Shown here one piece after another: positions 34,663 through 43,655 of a stretch of DNA of 64,000 bases. This DNA comes from Korobacter sp963758505. Lineage in GTDB: Bacteria; Acidobacteriota; Terriglobia; Terriglobales; Acidobacteriaceae. Position 1 is the first letter of the stretch, and each line of letters opens with the position of its first letter. Below the pieces are notes generated by a model that worked only from the letters and a program-made list of their open reading frames with translations, made no database searches and was not told the DNA's origin. The stretch spans positions 1 through 64,000 of the forward strand of contig CAVWVJ010000003.1 of the NCBI GenBank assembly GCA_963758505.1, written 5' to 3'. The translations under genes were made by a program, and so were the position numbers.

Positions 34663-35157
34663 ATGAAAATGGAAGACCTCAAAGACCTATTCGTGGAGGA
34701 ACTGAAAGACTTGTATTCAGCCGAAAACCAAATTACAAAGGCGTTGCCAAAGATGGTGAAAACTGCCTCATCGCCAGACCTAAAACAGGGTTTTGAGTTG
34801 CATTTGGAACAAACCAAGGGCCAGATCGCACGTTTGGAACAAATCTTCGAAGAGCTTGGAGAAAGCCCCAAAGGCAAGAAGTGTCACGGAATGGAGGGTC
34901 TCTTGGAGGAAGGCAAGGAGTTGATGGAAGAGGACGCCGAGCCAGAGGTGTTGGATGCTGGGTTGATCTCCGCAGCTCAGAGGGTCGAGCACTATGAGAT
35001 CGCTGCATATGGCACGGTTAAAACATATGCCGAACTGCTGGGTATGTCCAAGGCAGCAAAGTTACTCGCCGAGACATTGAACGAGGAAAAGGACACTGAT
35101 CAAAAGTTGACTGGCTTGGCTGGCAACATTAACGTGCAGGCGGAGAAGGCTGCATAG
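34663..35157 (+). CDS. YciE/YciF-type (DUF892) ferritin-like protein
   Basis: 164 residues from an ATG preceded by GGAGG. Four-helix-bundle protein with the family landmarks LFVEELKDLYSAENQITKAL, EELGESPKGKKCHGMEGLLEE and AAQRVEHYEIAAYGTVKTYAELLG; the Glu and His in ExxH-like positions (EHYE) can bind a di-metal centre. Induced by osmotic or general stress in enterobacteria (family knowledge). An upstream ATG at 34573 is less likely because the ribosome-binding site fits 34663. Followed by a strong terminator. Confidence 0.9.
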   Translation: MKMEDLKDLFVEELKDLYSAENQITKALPKMVKTASSPDLKQGFELHLEQTKGQIARLEQIFEELGESPKGKKCHGMEGLLEEGKELMEEDAEPEVLDAGLISAAQRVEHYEIAAYGTVKTYAELLGMSKAAKLLAETLNEEKDTDQKLTGLAGNINVQAEKAA

Positions 35158-35183
35158 TCGAACTGTCGAACACCATGACTCAA

Positions 35184-35207
35184 TCCCGCATCGCTGCGGG
35201 ATTTCTT
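35184..35207 (+). terminator. Rho-independent terminator after the DUF892 gene
   Basis: TCCCGCA-TCGC-TGCGGGA forms a 7-bp stem with a tetraloop, followed by TTTCTT. Confidence 0.75.
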
Positions 35208-35398
35208 ATTGTCGGAGAGCATTCCTGATAGATGTGGCAAGCAAACCTCAATGAGTAGATCGCGTTTACTTGGTCAGCTCGGAACTTAAGCAAGCTAAGT
35301 GTCACAACCCAAAGTTTCGGGGCACGAACTGTGACATCTCGCTATCCGCATCGCTCATCCCATCTCACAACAAGAAATTCCCGAGGAGAGGTTTGAGA

Positions 35399-35794
35399 AT
35401 GAGGAAAGTGTTCATCAAGTTCTTCCTGGCGCTCATTGTAGCGTCTGGATCACTGCTGTTGGTGCAGAGCACCCTGGCACAGGACGCCCCAAAGGCCGAC
35501 AACACATCGGTGAACCAGCGTGACCGAGACGCCGCACAGCCCACCGCCGATCAGCAGAAAGAGAATAAGTCAGATCGTGAAACAGCGAGCCAGATCAGGC
35601 GCTCCATAGTGAAGGACAAGTCACTTTCCACGGATGCTCACAACGTAAAAATTATTGCGCAAGGCGGCACCGTTACCTTGAGAGGCCCTGTGCGGACGGA
35701 AGAGGAAAAAGCGGCTGTTGAGAAGAAAGCGGCGGAGATCGCTGGAGCGGCAAACGTGAAAAGCGAAATCGAAGTTGCCCCGAACGGACACTAA
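35399..35794 (+). CDS. Exported BON-domain protein
   Basis: 131 residues from an ATG with GAGGAGAGG upstream. Signal peptide (MRKVFIKFFLALIVASGSLL, cut after STLA), a polar linker (about 28-62), and one BON domain (about 63-131: IRRSIVKDKSLSTDAHNVKIIAQGG, then VTLRGPVRTEEEKAAVEKKA). BON domains bind phospholipid or hydrophobic ligands and help keep the envelope intact, as in OsmY. It precedes a YflT-like stress gene by 22 bases, so the two are likely co-transcribed. A longer start at 35270 is unlikely. Confidence 0.9.
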   Translation: MRKVFIKFFLALIVASGSLLLVQSTLAQDAPKADNTSVNQRDRDAAQPTADQQKENKSDRETASQIRRSIVKDKSLSTDAHNVKIIAQGGTVTLRGPVRTEEEKAAVEKKAAEIAGAANVKSEIEVAPNGH

Positions 35795-35816
35795 AACTAC
35801 TAAGGAGACCAACAAC

Positions 35817-36380
35817 ATGGCAGGCAAGAATACGGCAGCATTCGGCATCTATCGCACGACATCCGAAGTGGACAATGCGGTGAACTCGCTGCAAGCTGCG
35901 GGATTCCGCACAGAGGACATTTCCGTTCTGTTCCCCGAGAACGAGGGAACAAAAGACTTCGCCGTCAGGAAAAACACTAAGGCACCGGAGGGTGCGACAA
36001 CCGGAGCAGGAACTGGGGCGGTGCTCGGGGGCGGACTGGGACTGCTCGCCGGGATCGGCGCATTGGCAATCCCCGGCGTCGGGCCCTTCATCGCTGCTGG
36101 CCCCATCATGGCAACACTCGCAGGAGCCGGGGCGGGCGGCGCTGTGGGCGGAATCGTCGGAGCACTCGTAGGTATGGGCATCCCGGAGTTCGAGGCGAAG
36201 CGTTATGAGGGTGAGGTTAAGAAGGGCGGCATCCTTCTGTCCGTACACTGTGACAACTCGGAGTGGACATCACGAGCCAAGAAGGTATTAGAACAAACGG
36301 GGGCGCACGACATTTCCACCGCCGGAGAAGCTGGAGCAGATTTCAATAAATCGGATCGTCCCGTTCCGAAGGCAAGCTAG
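35817..36380 (+). CDS. General stress protein with YflT-like domain and glycine-zipper hydrophobic region
   Basis: 187 residues; AAGGAG lies upstream of the ATG. The N-terminal part (FGIYRTTSEVDNAVNSLQAAGF, EDISVLFP) is the heat-induced stress YflT/general stress 17M-type domain. The centre (about 65-125) is a Gly/Ala-rich hydrophobic hairpin (GAGTGAVLGGGLGLLAGIGALAIPGVGPF) resembling a glycine zipper that could insert in a membrane, and the C-terminus (GGILLSVHCDNSEW) completes the alpha/beta fold. Found with BON and DUF892 genes in stress clusters. Followed by a 9-bp perfect terminator stem. Confidence 0.85.
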   Translation: MAGKNTAAFGIYRTTSEVDNAVNSLQAAGFRTEDISVLFPENEGTKDFAVRKNTKAPEGATTGAGTGAVLGGGLGLLAGIGALAIPGVGPFIAAGPIMATLAGAGAGGAVGGIVGALVGMGIPEFEAKRYEGEVKKGGILLSVHCDNSEWTSRAKKVLEQTGAHDISTAGEAGADFNKSDRPVPKAS

Positions 36381-36398
36381 CCTGTGTTGAACCTCAAG

Positions 36399-36422
36399 AG
36401 GGCTACCGCTAGGTAGCCCTTT
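36399..36422 (+). terminator. Rho-independent terminator after the stress operon
   Basis: AGGGCTACC-GCTA-GGTAGCCCT, a perfect 9-bp stem with a tetraloop and a short T run. Confidence 0.75.
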
Positions 36423-36489
36423 CCGAAAGATACAGTGGCAGCAACTCGCCCCAAAACCGTCGCATCTGTAAAGCCGGACTATTCCCGAT

Positions 36490-36804
36490 TTTCTGGACGT
36501 GGCCGTGTCTCGGTTATTGGTGATGTACGTGGATTGCGACGCTACGACCTTGGGCGCCGGCGTTTGTTCTCGTTCGAAATCTGGGGCACGCCGTCATAGC
36601 CGCCACCAATGCGGATGTGTTGAGGTCTTCGCCCAAGAACCCGTCGCGGCGGCGATACTTTGTGAATCCATCGACCCGAACCAACGCAACAACATCGCCC
36701 GCGAGATGAGGATGTTGAAACCGCTAGTGCCTTATCGTGCTGACCAATGGCAAGAATGCAACCGCCTACGGATCGCCATCCGGTCGAGGCGCGAAGCCTG
36801 TTGA
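36490..36804 (+). pseudogene. Possible degraded receiver-like domain
   Basis: No single frame is convincing, but pieces of a receiver-like fold appear in order in three frames: VSVIGDVRGLRRYD (first strand and helix), GHAVIAATNADVLRSS (second strand), then AAILCESIDPNQRNNIAREMRML (third strand and helix). The intact small protein at 38201-38515 shows the same order (VVSRDPALADVRK, GYAVISASD, VIIGHSLPPSEKRR). I read this as a multiply frameshifted copy of that family. Nothing is recognisable from 36805 to 37432. Confidence 0.3.
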
Positions 36805-37432
36805 TGTGTTGCTTCCCGGCTTTTAGGCGGAAATGCCGCTGCTTGCGCTGAAGGCGACAGCGGCATCTAACGTTGCATGACTTTTGCGAGTGTCAATGAC
36901 GCAAATTTCGCGAGAACCGTCGTCGGCCCGAATCTAATACAGGTCACCTGTCTATTGTGTTTGGAAGTGCTTGGTACTGCTTCCACCGATAAGGCCCTAT
37001 GTGCGATGGAGAAGGCGCACCGCTGCAAAGCTGAATAGGGACGCTGGGGTCTGAAGCTGGAGAATAGCCCCAGTTGCGACAGAAATCCCTTCCGCCGAAG
37101 AGCCATCTCAAGGATCAAGGTTGAAGTGAGCGCATCAAATCACAAGCCAGCAAGGGAGTCCCACCTTCAGTAGTACACCCCGCCTCCGTGAAAATCTGCG
37201 ATGAGGAAGAGAAACAGAGCAACGCAAGGCTCGTCTGGTCGCTTCGGCAAAAGATCACACCACTGCGCGATTTTATCGCTGTCGGGACGGCCCGCTGTCC
37301 ATTAATGAAAAACACTGGTAAGGCGTGAATCGGCGCAACTCTGCAGCAAACAGTTTTTGGGACAACCGCATCCTCCCGCAAGACAATCCAATCAGCTAAC
37401 TATCGAACGCTGAGCCTTAGCAGGGGTGCACC

Positions 37433-38142
37433 ATGTCCGCTAACAATGCACAGCGATCTGAGGCTCCCGTCGATGGGATTGAACTCGTGGCTTCTTTCGC
37501 TCATGAGATCAATAACCCGGTTGGCGCTCTTCTAGACCTCCTTTACCTAATGGAGCCCGAGGCCAATTTCACCCCAAAGGGCGAGAATACCTAAAGCTCG
37601 CTCATCAGGAGTTACAGCGACTCTCGCAAATTGCGCATAGCGTGATGGAGGAAGCCCGCGCAACCCTGAGTTCGCAGAACACTGACATTCCAGCATTGCT
37701 GCGAGCAGTAGTGCAGTTTTACGAATCGCGATTCGCTGCGCATGGCGTCTCGATTCAAACGCGCTACTCTCCTTCTGAAGAGTTGCGAGTACATCGTGGT
37801 GCACTGCGACAGGCGTTCTCAAACGTGTTGCTGAATGCAGCCGATGCGATGCCGGAGGGCGGCAAAATATACGTGAGAATTCGTAAGGCTCACGAGTGCA
37901 GGGGAGTGAAGCGCACTGGCCTGCGTGTGACCTTTGCCGACAACGGGCGTGGAATTCCCGCCGAGAACTTGTCCAAGGTCACTGATGCGTTTTTTACAAC
38001 CAAAGGCTCCGCGGGAACGGGACTGGGGCTCTCGCTTGTGAGAAGCACGGTTAAAGAACATGATGGCATACTTCGCGTACGGAGTAGCACCAAACCGGGC
38101 AGAAGCGGCAGCGTGTTTACGATCTTTCTTCCGATGACATAG
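37433..38142 (+). pseudogene. Histidine kinase split by a frameshift
   Basis: Frame 1 starts at ATG 37433 and encodes the phosphoacceptor H-box (ASFAHEINNPVGALLDLLYLM) but stops at 37592-37594. From about 37588 the next frame continues without loss: YLKLAHQELQRLSQIAHSV, then an HATPase with N-box FSNVLLNAADAMPEGG, G1-box FADNGRGIPAEN and G2-box GTGLGLSLV, ending at 38142. A one-base change near GGCGAGAA (37580-37587) explains it. Together they form a cytoplasmic kinase core of about 235 residues. No membrane or sensor domain is present. Sequencing error, a true null allele, or a programmed shift are all possible. Confidence 0.8.
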
Positions 38143-38200
38143 GGTTCCCGGAGGCTCACCCGGCACTTAACGCTACATCAGTCACTCGGGTGCGAGTCTC

Positions 38201-38515
38201 GTGGTTTCAAGAGACCCGGCATTGGCCGATGTGAGGAAACGAGGATTGGAAGCGGCTGGTTACGCCGTAATCTCTGCTTCTGATGTCGTCGGCTTGCGCA
38301 AAGGCTGCGAAAAAGACGTGAGGATCGTGATTATCGGCCACTCTCTCCCACCTAGTGAGAAGCGGCGAGTACGGTATGAGGTGCGCCAGCACTGCGGTAA
38401 GGAGACCCCCATCCTAGAACTTCACAGAGGTCGGGTGAGCATCTCGGATGACTCGCACGTCGCGCATCATTCCCATACGCCGGATGATTTCGTGCAAATA
38501 GTCCAGCACTTTTGA
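38201..38515 (+). CDS. Short receiver-like protein lacking the phosphoacceptor
   Basis: 104 residues from a GTG. VVSRDPALADVRKRGLEAAGYAV and IVIIGHSLPPSEKRRVRYEV follow the alpha/beta pattern of receiver domains, but where Asp is expected after the third strand there is GHS, as in a group of short Acidobacterial receiver-like proteins. It cannot be phosphorylated in the usual way. It lies 58 bases after the broken histidine kinase. The last third (SDDSHVAHHSHTPDDF) is His-rich. Function unknown. Confidence 0.5.
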   Translation: MVSRDPALADVRKRGLEAAGYAVISASDVVGLRKGCEKDVRIVIIGHSLPPSEKRRVRYEVRQHCGKETPILELHRGRVSISDDSHVAHHSHTPDDFVQIVQHF

Positions 38516-38709
38516 CCGACGCTTGATGCGTCGTTCGACATTGCGGACGGGCCGCTCGCGTCAGTGGCCCTGCTGTTGTTGCAGAGACCTGTGCCAGTCC
38601 ACGAAACGCCGATCTTCCGAATTCATGTGCCTGAACAGATCAGAAGTGATTCCCGTTAACGATTCCACTGCCCCAACATTTCCCCTGCGAACAAGAATGT
38701 CGTCAAGCC

Positions 38710-39105
38710 ATGCCAACTTCCGATAGAGCATACGGTGAGGCGGTGGTACGGGATCGCTTATCCGGCATGAGCCTCACGCAATGCGCCCGGAAGTACGGGA
38801 TCAGCCGGGCGAGTGTAATAAGAATCGCTCGGTCGGCAGTCACAGAGGGCGCACTACTTATATCAACACCGCTGTGCCACAAAGCACCTAGCGCAATGGT
38901 TGCGTGGTACCCCAGACCTCCACTCTCGACTGGGTCTGCGGCTTTTCGTTTGCAGGAAAAGCGTTCGTACCCATGGGATTGCTTCGAACGAAGTGAGACC
39001 TGTCCGTTCAACGTTGCCGCTTTCTGGCTTCTCTCCGGAGCTCTGCTGCGAGCAGAACACACTTGGGACAAACAAACTCGATTGCAGCCTTGGACTTGGT
39101 TTTGA
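38710..39105 (+). CDS. ORF with an N-terminal recombinase-type HTH, rest unlike any family
   Basis: Residues 7-38 (YGEAVVRDRLSGMSLTQCARKYGISRASVIRI) form a helix-turn-helix of the type found at the end of serine recombinases and in Trp-repressor-like transposase N-termini. The remaining 90 residues are Trp/Pro/Ser-rich and do not match. It may be the surviving DNA-binding tail of a recombinase that now reads into unrelated sequence. There is no catalytic domain nearby. Confidence 0.35.
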   Translation: MPTSDRAYGEAVVRDRLSGMSLTQCARKYGISRASVIRIARSAVTEGALLISTPLCHKAPSAMVAWYPRPPLSTGSAAFRLQEKRSYPWDCFERSETCPFNVAAFWLLSGALLRAEHTWDKQTRLQPWTWF

Positions 39106-39187
39106 TTTTCTGCGAGGACATGGAACCACTCCGGGAAAGATGGGTCGAACTACGTCTCCGATTGGACGGACTCCCCACTGATCGTCT

Positions 39188-39406
39188 TCAACGGAGCTTG
39201 ACGACGTTCGTCGCCTGAGGCCTCCCGTCTCTACCCGTATCCATCTCGAACTCAACCTGATCGCCTTCCACGAGTTTCCTGTACCTGTCTGACTGAACAG
39301 CGCTGTAGTGCACAAAAACGTCGGAGCCGTTCTCCTGCCCGATGAAGCCGAACCCCTTTTGATTGCTGAACCACTTCACCACACCCTTTACACGTCTTGG
39401 CTGCAT
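39188..39406 (-). CDS. Cold-shock domain protein (CspA family)
   Basis: 72 residues, a single cold-shock OB-fold: KGVVKWFSNQKGFGFIG (RNP1), VFVHYSAV (RNP2), and the C-terminal strand RPQATNVVKL. It closely resembles the copy at 1505-1729, so the two are paralogues. ATG at 39406. Expected role is RNA chaperone activity. Its neighbours are relics, and it is not in an operon. Confidence 0.9.
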   Translation of the reverse strand: MQPRRVKGVVKWFSNQKGFGFIGQENGSDVFVHYSAVQSDRYRKLVEGDQVEFEMDTGRDGRPQATNVVKLR

Positions 39407-39847
39407 TGTTCAGACCTCCCTGCGAGCCGCTTACGACGAGAGTTCGGATGCGTGCGAGCAGCCGGAGTTGCCGCAGCCGCTGGAAAATGAAATCAGGATA
39501 TGAGCAGCAATCCAAGACATAGAAAGTGAATTCCTTGATTAAAGCTGGCATCATAGTCGCTGTATCTAATCCATGAGGGTCGAACCACAAGATAGGCGAT
39601 ATCCGGCCAGCTCAGGTGCGAGCGGCACTCTTCCCACGAAGCGAAGTAGATCGCTTGAAATCTCTGCAATTCAGCCCCGCTCGGTTCTGAAGCGACACCC
39701 TCCAACTGCCTCACCGATCCGCACCATGGCCCCATGTTTTTCTTTATCGGTGCCGTTGAGGAGCTTGGTGTGGTTCGTCCGGTGGCTCTCCCGCATAGAC
39801 GAACAGCATCTCGCGATTGAAAGCCGGGGAGTGGGACCTCGGACGAC

Positions 39848-40264
39848 GTGGAGGCACACCGATATTCGCTTACCCGATTGTTTAAGCGTGCTGGGTTCGA
39901 TGTCATTGAGGCGGGCACTGGCTCAGAAGCACTCCGTTCGGCCCTTGAATCCAAGCCAGATCTAAACACTGTGCCCGCCGAGGCAAACTCTCGCAGCACG
40001 TCAGCGAGTTGCGACCACGCTCTGGCAAAGATCGAGCCATGCAAAGCGAAGGTTATCGAACTCCGATTTTTCGGAGGGCTTAGCGTGGAAGAAACAGCAG
40101 AGGTGCTCAAAACTCTCGGAACAAAGCATCATGCGCGATTGGACAATGGTGAGGACGTTGGGTGTGTCGTGGTGACGCGTATACGGACCGGGCCAGTCAT
40201 GCCAATCAAATTGGCGAAACTAACACATAATTTGCGTTTAGCAACTTTACGGCTGACAGCTTAA
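39848..40264 (+). pseudogene. Chimera of a receiver fragment and an ECF sigma region 4 fragment
   Basis: The first 40 codons (AHRYSLTRLFKRAGFDVIEAGTGSEAL, preceded in frame by Asp-Asp-Val) are the opening of a receiver domain and stop before the phosphoacceptor strand. The frame continues directly into DHALAKIEPCKAKVIELRFFGGLSVEETAEVL, the sigma-70 region 4 helix-turn-helix of an ECF sigma factor. The last 45 residues match nothing. Neither part is complete, so this looks like a deletion fusion of two genes rather than a working regulator. Confidence 0.5.
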
Positions 40265-40324
40265 TCGATGTTTCACCGCCGTTTCCCGTCGGATTCTCCC
40301 GCGAATTTTAACCTCGACCCCTGG

Positions 40325-40346
40325 CGAGCCCTCGGGAGAGGGCTCG
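40325..40346. repeat. Perfect 9-bp hairpin without T tract
   Basis: CGAGCCCTC-GGGA-GAGGGCTCG lies in the 219-base gap between the chimera and the secreted protein gene; it could end the leftward transcript but lacks a T run. Confidence 0.4.
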
Positions 40347-40483
40347 GGGGGTGATCAGTTTGATTCCCCTAGCGAGGTGCGCAAGTAGTCAGGGCCTTCG
40401 CCGGCATAGCCGCTTGTCCTCTCGAAGGCGGCCTGAGGTCGGAGATACGGAACCGAGGGATCTGACTGCCTCCGCGCAGAGGC

Positions 40484-41077
40484 TCAAAACAAGCTGCTCG
40501 CTGGTGTACTTGGCGTAATTCGTTTGGCGGCGAGCGTGCCCTTCAGGGTTTGCTTTACGTTACCGGACTGGTCGTATTGCACGATGAGAAACGTTCCTGA
40601 ATAGGTCACGCCGCTCTTATCCATTAAGATCATCTCCTGGATATTGGCGAATCCGATCGGACTGCTGGTATTAACTCCATCCCACGCAATACCGAAATGA
40701 TTCAGCTTGTAGGTACGCGGAGCGGTTTTTTCCCAGACGCCCATGCAAAAATTGCTGGTGTCGGGGGGCCGGTCGGAATTCATGATCTCGCTTCCGTCGG
40801 AGTGCCAAACCGCAAAGCCGTTATCGATCGGTGTTCCATCGGGTATGCCGGAATTTCCTTCGGCGGTGAACTTCACGTGCCACATGCCAATAATCGGGTC
40901 GACGTAATCCGACGCCAATTGCAGAAAAGCGGTTTGATCTCCGCTTTGCCAGGACTGCTGTTTTAGCTTGGCACCCGCCCCGGGACCCCCACACTCGGCC
41001 ACAACGAACGCGGAAAGCATCGCGCCCAGCAACAGCGTGCCGAGCAACTTGGTAGACAATGCACAAATGGTCTTCAT
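40484..41077 (-). CDS. Secreted protein of unknown function
   Basis: 197 residues from an ATG preceded by AAGGAGA. Signal peptide MKTICALSTKLLGTLLLGAM with cleavage after VVA. The mature part has IGMWHVKFTAEGNSGIPDGTPIDNGFAVWHSDGSEI and repeated beta-strand patterns (GVTYSGTFLIVQYDQSGNVKQTLKGTL), suggesting a small beta-barrel of lipocalin-like type, but I cannot name the family. Its promoter region is shared with the CadC-like regulator that diverges from it. Reading is open back to 41863, but that part lies opposite the regulator gene and is not coding. Confidence 0.75.
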   Translation of the reverse strand: MKTICALSTKLLGTLLLGAMLSAFVVAECGGPGAGAKLKQQSWQSGDQTAFLQLASDYVDPIIGMWHVKFTAEGNSGIPDGTPIDNGFAVWHSDGSEIMNSDRPPDTSNFCMGVWEKTAPRTYKLNHFGIAWDGVNTSSPIGFANIQEMILMDKSGVTYSGTFLIVQYDQSGNVKQTLKGTLAAKRITPSTPASSLF

Positions 41078-41260
41078 TCCATTCTCCTTCGAAAGGCGTA
41101 CTTTCGGATTGGCATCGTGCGCGTCGTCGTACCGCCGCGCAATGGAGAGCGGGATGAAGCTCCATGAATCTATCTGAAGACGCAAACCCCCTGTTTCCAA
41201 TCGCTTGGCCAAGCCTGAGCGGAGCTGCAGAAGCGATGCTATAGTTCTTGCCGTTTTCTG

Positions 41261-43216
41261 GTGACTGCTGTGCCTGCGTCTGTCTATAGATTCGGCGATT
41301 TTGAACTTGATCCGTTCCGCTTCGAACTTCGCCGCAACAACCAAGTCCTCAAACTCGAACGTATTCCCTTGGACCTTCTCCTCCTGCTGCTGGAGAAAGA
41401 AGGACAGGTCGTCACCCGCCAAGAGATCGTGGACCGACTCTGGGGCAAAGACGTTTTCGTCGACACCGAAAGCGGAATCAATACCGCAATCCGAAAGATC
41501 CGGTACGTCTTGCGAGACGACCCCGAGCAACCCCGTTTCCTGCAGACCGTAACCGGCAAAGGCTACCGCTTCCTTGCCGACCACCCTCGCGAGACGCTGA
41601 CCGAGAAACCCGGACGCGCGTCTTCGGAGCATCCTCCGGCCATGCGCGAACCTGGAATTGCGAAGCCAACCGCCGAGCCTGGCGCTTCTTCCACGCCCGA
41701 GCCGCAAGTTGCGGACACCCTGCTTCCCGCCAAGAGATCGCGCCCATGGGAGACGGCAACGATCGTCCTCGCCGCCTGCGTCCTTCTGGCTGCGCTCGTC
41801 GCATTGAGCCTCGGTCGGGTTCGCGATCGACTGTTTGCCTCCAGTCGTGCCGCGCAGATCCATTCCATCGCAGTGCTTCCGTTGGCGAACCTTTCGGGCG
41901 ACATTTCCCAGGAATATTTCGCCGACGGCATGACCGACGAATTGATCACCGCCCTCGCCAAGAACCGCTCCCTGCGCGTTGTCTCACGGACCTCTGCGAT
42001 GCAATACAAGGGGGTGCAGCGCCCGGTTCGCGACATTGCTCGCGAACTCGGAGTGGATGGAATCCTCGAGGGCTCGATTGCCCGCGCTGCAGGCCGGGTA
42101 CACATGACCGTGCAACTGATCTATGCGCGCACCGATTCGCACGTCTGGGCCGAGAGCTACGACCGCGATTTGAGCCAGGCCTTCTCCTTGCCGGAAGAAC
42201 TGTCCCAAACCGTCGCCAAGGAAGTCAGAACAGCCACGTCTCTCGCGCCGCCGCCGCGCTACATCAACCCTGATGCCCACGATGCGTATCTGCGAGGCAG
42301 GGCCCTTTTTCTCTCCGATTTTATTAATCTCGAAAATCTCAAAGCTGCCAGGAAGTATTACGAGGAGGCCATTCGTATCCAGCCGGACTACGCAGCTGCG
42401 TGGAGCGGGCTTGGAGACTCCATCGGCGTGATGGGGGTTGGACATGTATATCCAGCCTCGGCAGTTTCGGCGGATATGGAGGCGGCAGCGCGCAAGGGCC
42501 TGCAACTCGACGATTCGCTGCCCGCAACCCACGCTACGATGTCCGGGTGGTACCTCTTTTTTGGATGGGACCCGCAGCGCGCACTAGCGGAGTCGGAACG
42601 CGCCATTGCGCTCGATCCCGACTATCCGGATGGGCATTACTTAGGTGCTTTTGTTTTCCTCGCCGTGGGACGTAAGCATGAGGCCATGCAAGAAAGCAAG
42701 AGGTACATGGAAATCGACCCTTTTTCCTGGCCGGAAACTTTGGGACAGGCCTATCTGTTCGTACACGAGCCGGACAAAGCCATCGAAGAGTTTCAACTGC
42801 GGTTGGCCATCCGCCCTCAACTTGCTTCGCTTCATTCTGGGCTCTGGGAAGCGTACTGGTTGAAGGGGCTCTATCCGCAAGCTCAGCAGGAACTCGAGGC
42901 GTCTCTGCGCGACCGGCCCGAAGCTGCAGCGGCCGCCCACAGAGCATGGGTCCGCGGTGGAGAAAATGCAGTAGTCCGCTGGAGTATCGAGGACATCAAA
43001 ATGCAAGCTCGCAAGAGGTACGTCTCACCGCTAGACGTCGCGACGAGTTATGCCTACGCGCATGACAAGGAAGAGACGCTGAAATACCTTGAGAAAGCCT
43101 ACGAAGTTCGTGAGCCATGGCTTCCGCTTCTGCGAAACGATCCCCTTTTCGACTTTCTGCACTCTGACCCGAGATATCAGGCGATTGTCCGGAAGATGAA
43201 GATAGCGGCCTTGTGA
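41261..43216 (+). CDS. CadC-like membrane regulator: winged helix, TM, TolB-like domain and TPRs
   Basis: 651 residues from a GTG. An OmpR-type winged helix (YRFGDFELDPFRFELRRN to GKGYRFLA, residues 8-107), a Pro-rich linker, one membrane helix (TIVLAACVLLAALVALSL, about 166-183), an extracytoplasmic TolB/FlgO-like domain (SIAVLPLANLSGDISQEYFADGMTDELI, about 202-325) and TPRs (about 340-640). Such one-component regulators bind DNA from the membrane and sense the envelope directly. The divergent gene encodes a secreted protein and may be a target. From 43217 to 43655 I see no gene. Confidence 0.9.
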   Translation: MTAVPASVYRFGDFELDPFRFELRRNNQVLKLERIPLDLLLLLLEKEGQVVTRQEIVDRLWGKDVFVDTESGINTAIRKIRYVLRDDPEQPRFLQTVTGKGYRFLADHPRETLTEKPGRASSEHPPAMREPGIAKPTAEPGASSTPEPQVADTLLPAKRSRPWETATIVLAACVLLAALVALSLGRVRDRLFASSRAAQIHSIAVLPLANLSGDISQEYFADGMTDELITALAKNRSLRVVSRTSAMQYKGVQRPVRDIARELGVDGILEGSIARAAGRVHMTVQLIYARTDSHVWAESYDRDLSQAFSLPEELSQTVAKEVRTATSLAPPPRYINPDAHDAYLRGRALFLSDFINLENLKAARKYYEEAIRIQPDYAAAWSGLGDSIGVMGVGHVYPASAVSADMEAAARKGLQLDDSLPATHATMSGWYLFFGWDPQRALAESERAIALDPDYPDGHYLGAFVFLAVGRKHEAMQESKRYMEIDPFSWPETLGQAYLFVHEPDKAIEEFQLRLAIRPQLASLHSGLWEAYWLKGLYPQAQQELEASLRDRPEAAAAAHRAWVRGGENAVVRWSIEDIKMQARKRYVSPLDVATSYAYAHDKEETLKYLEKAYEVREPWLPLLRNDPLFDFLHSDPRYQAIVRKMKIAAL

Positions 43217-43655
43217 ACACCACCCTCTCGCCTGGAAGAGTTTGTCGGGGTGCCACTCTCCGCTAAAACGTCGGTGAGATGGACTTCGAAATTCGCTTAC
43301 GCACACGTCCGTATGATAGTCATTTTCGCTGGAATGTACGCGCCGTGAATGGCACGGAAAAGCAGCGATACTCGATGCTTTGGAACCGGATCCTTTCCAG
43401 TTTGGACCGAATTCGCTGCATCCTAGGTAACTTGCGTTTCCACCCAGATAATGCTGGCCGACCAGCAGCAGCTCGGGATATGCCTGCTCTCCCCGAACAT
43501 AGGTAGTAAGTCCCTCTGGAGAGAGAAAATGCGTACACAGGCGGTCCTGCTAGAGCTTTTGGCATAGGCGCTCGAGTCGACGCAAGCCCTCAACGGGACG
43601 ATCCTGCAGGACACCGGTCTTGAAGACCTTTCTCCGAATGGATGCCGCGCAACTC

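Noticed and set aside
41078..41863. N-terminal extension of the secreted protein at 40484
   Set aside because: The added residues overlap the winged-helix part of the opposite gene, and a signal peptide with ribosome-binding site begins at 41077.
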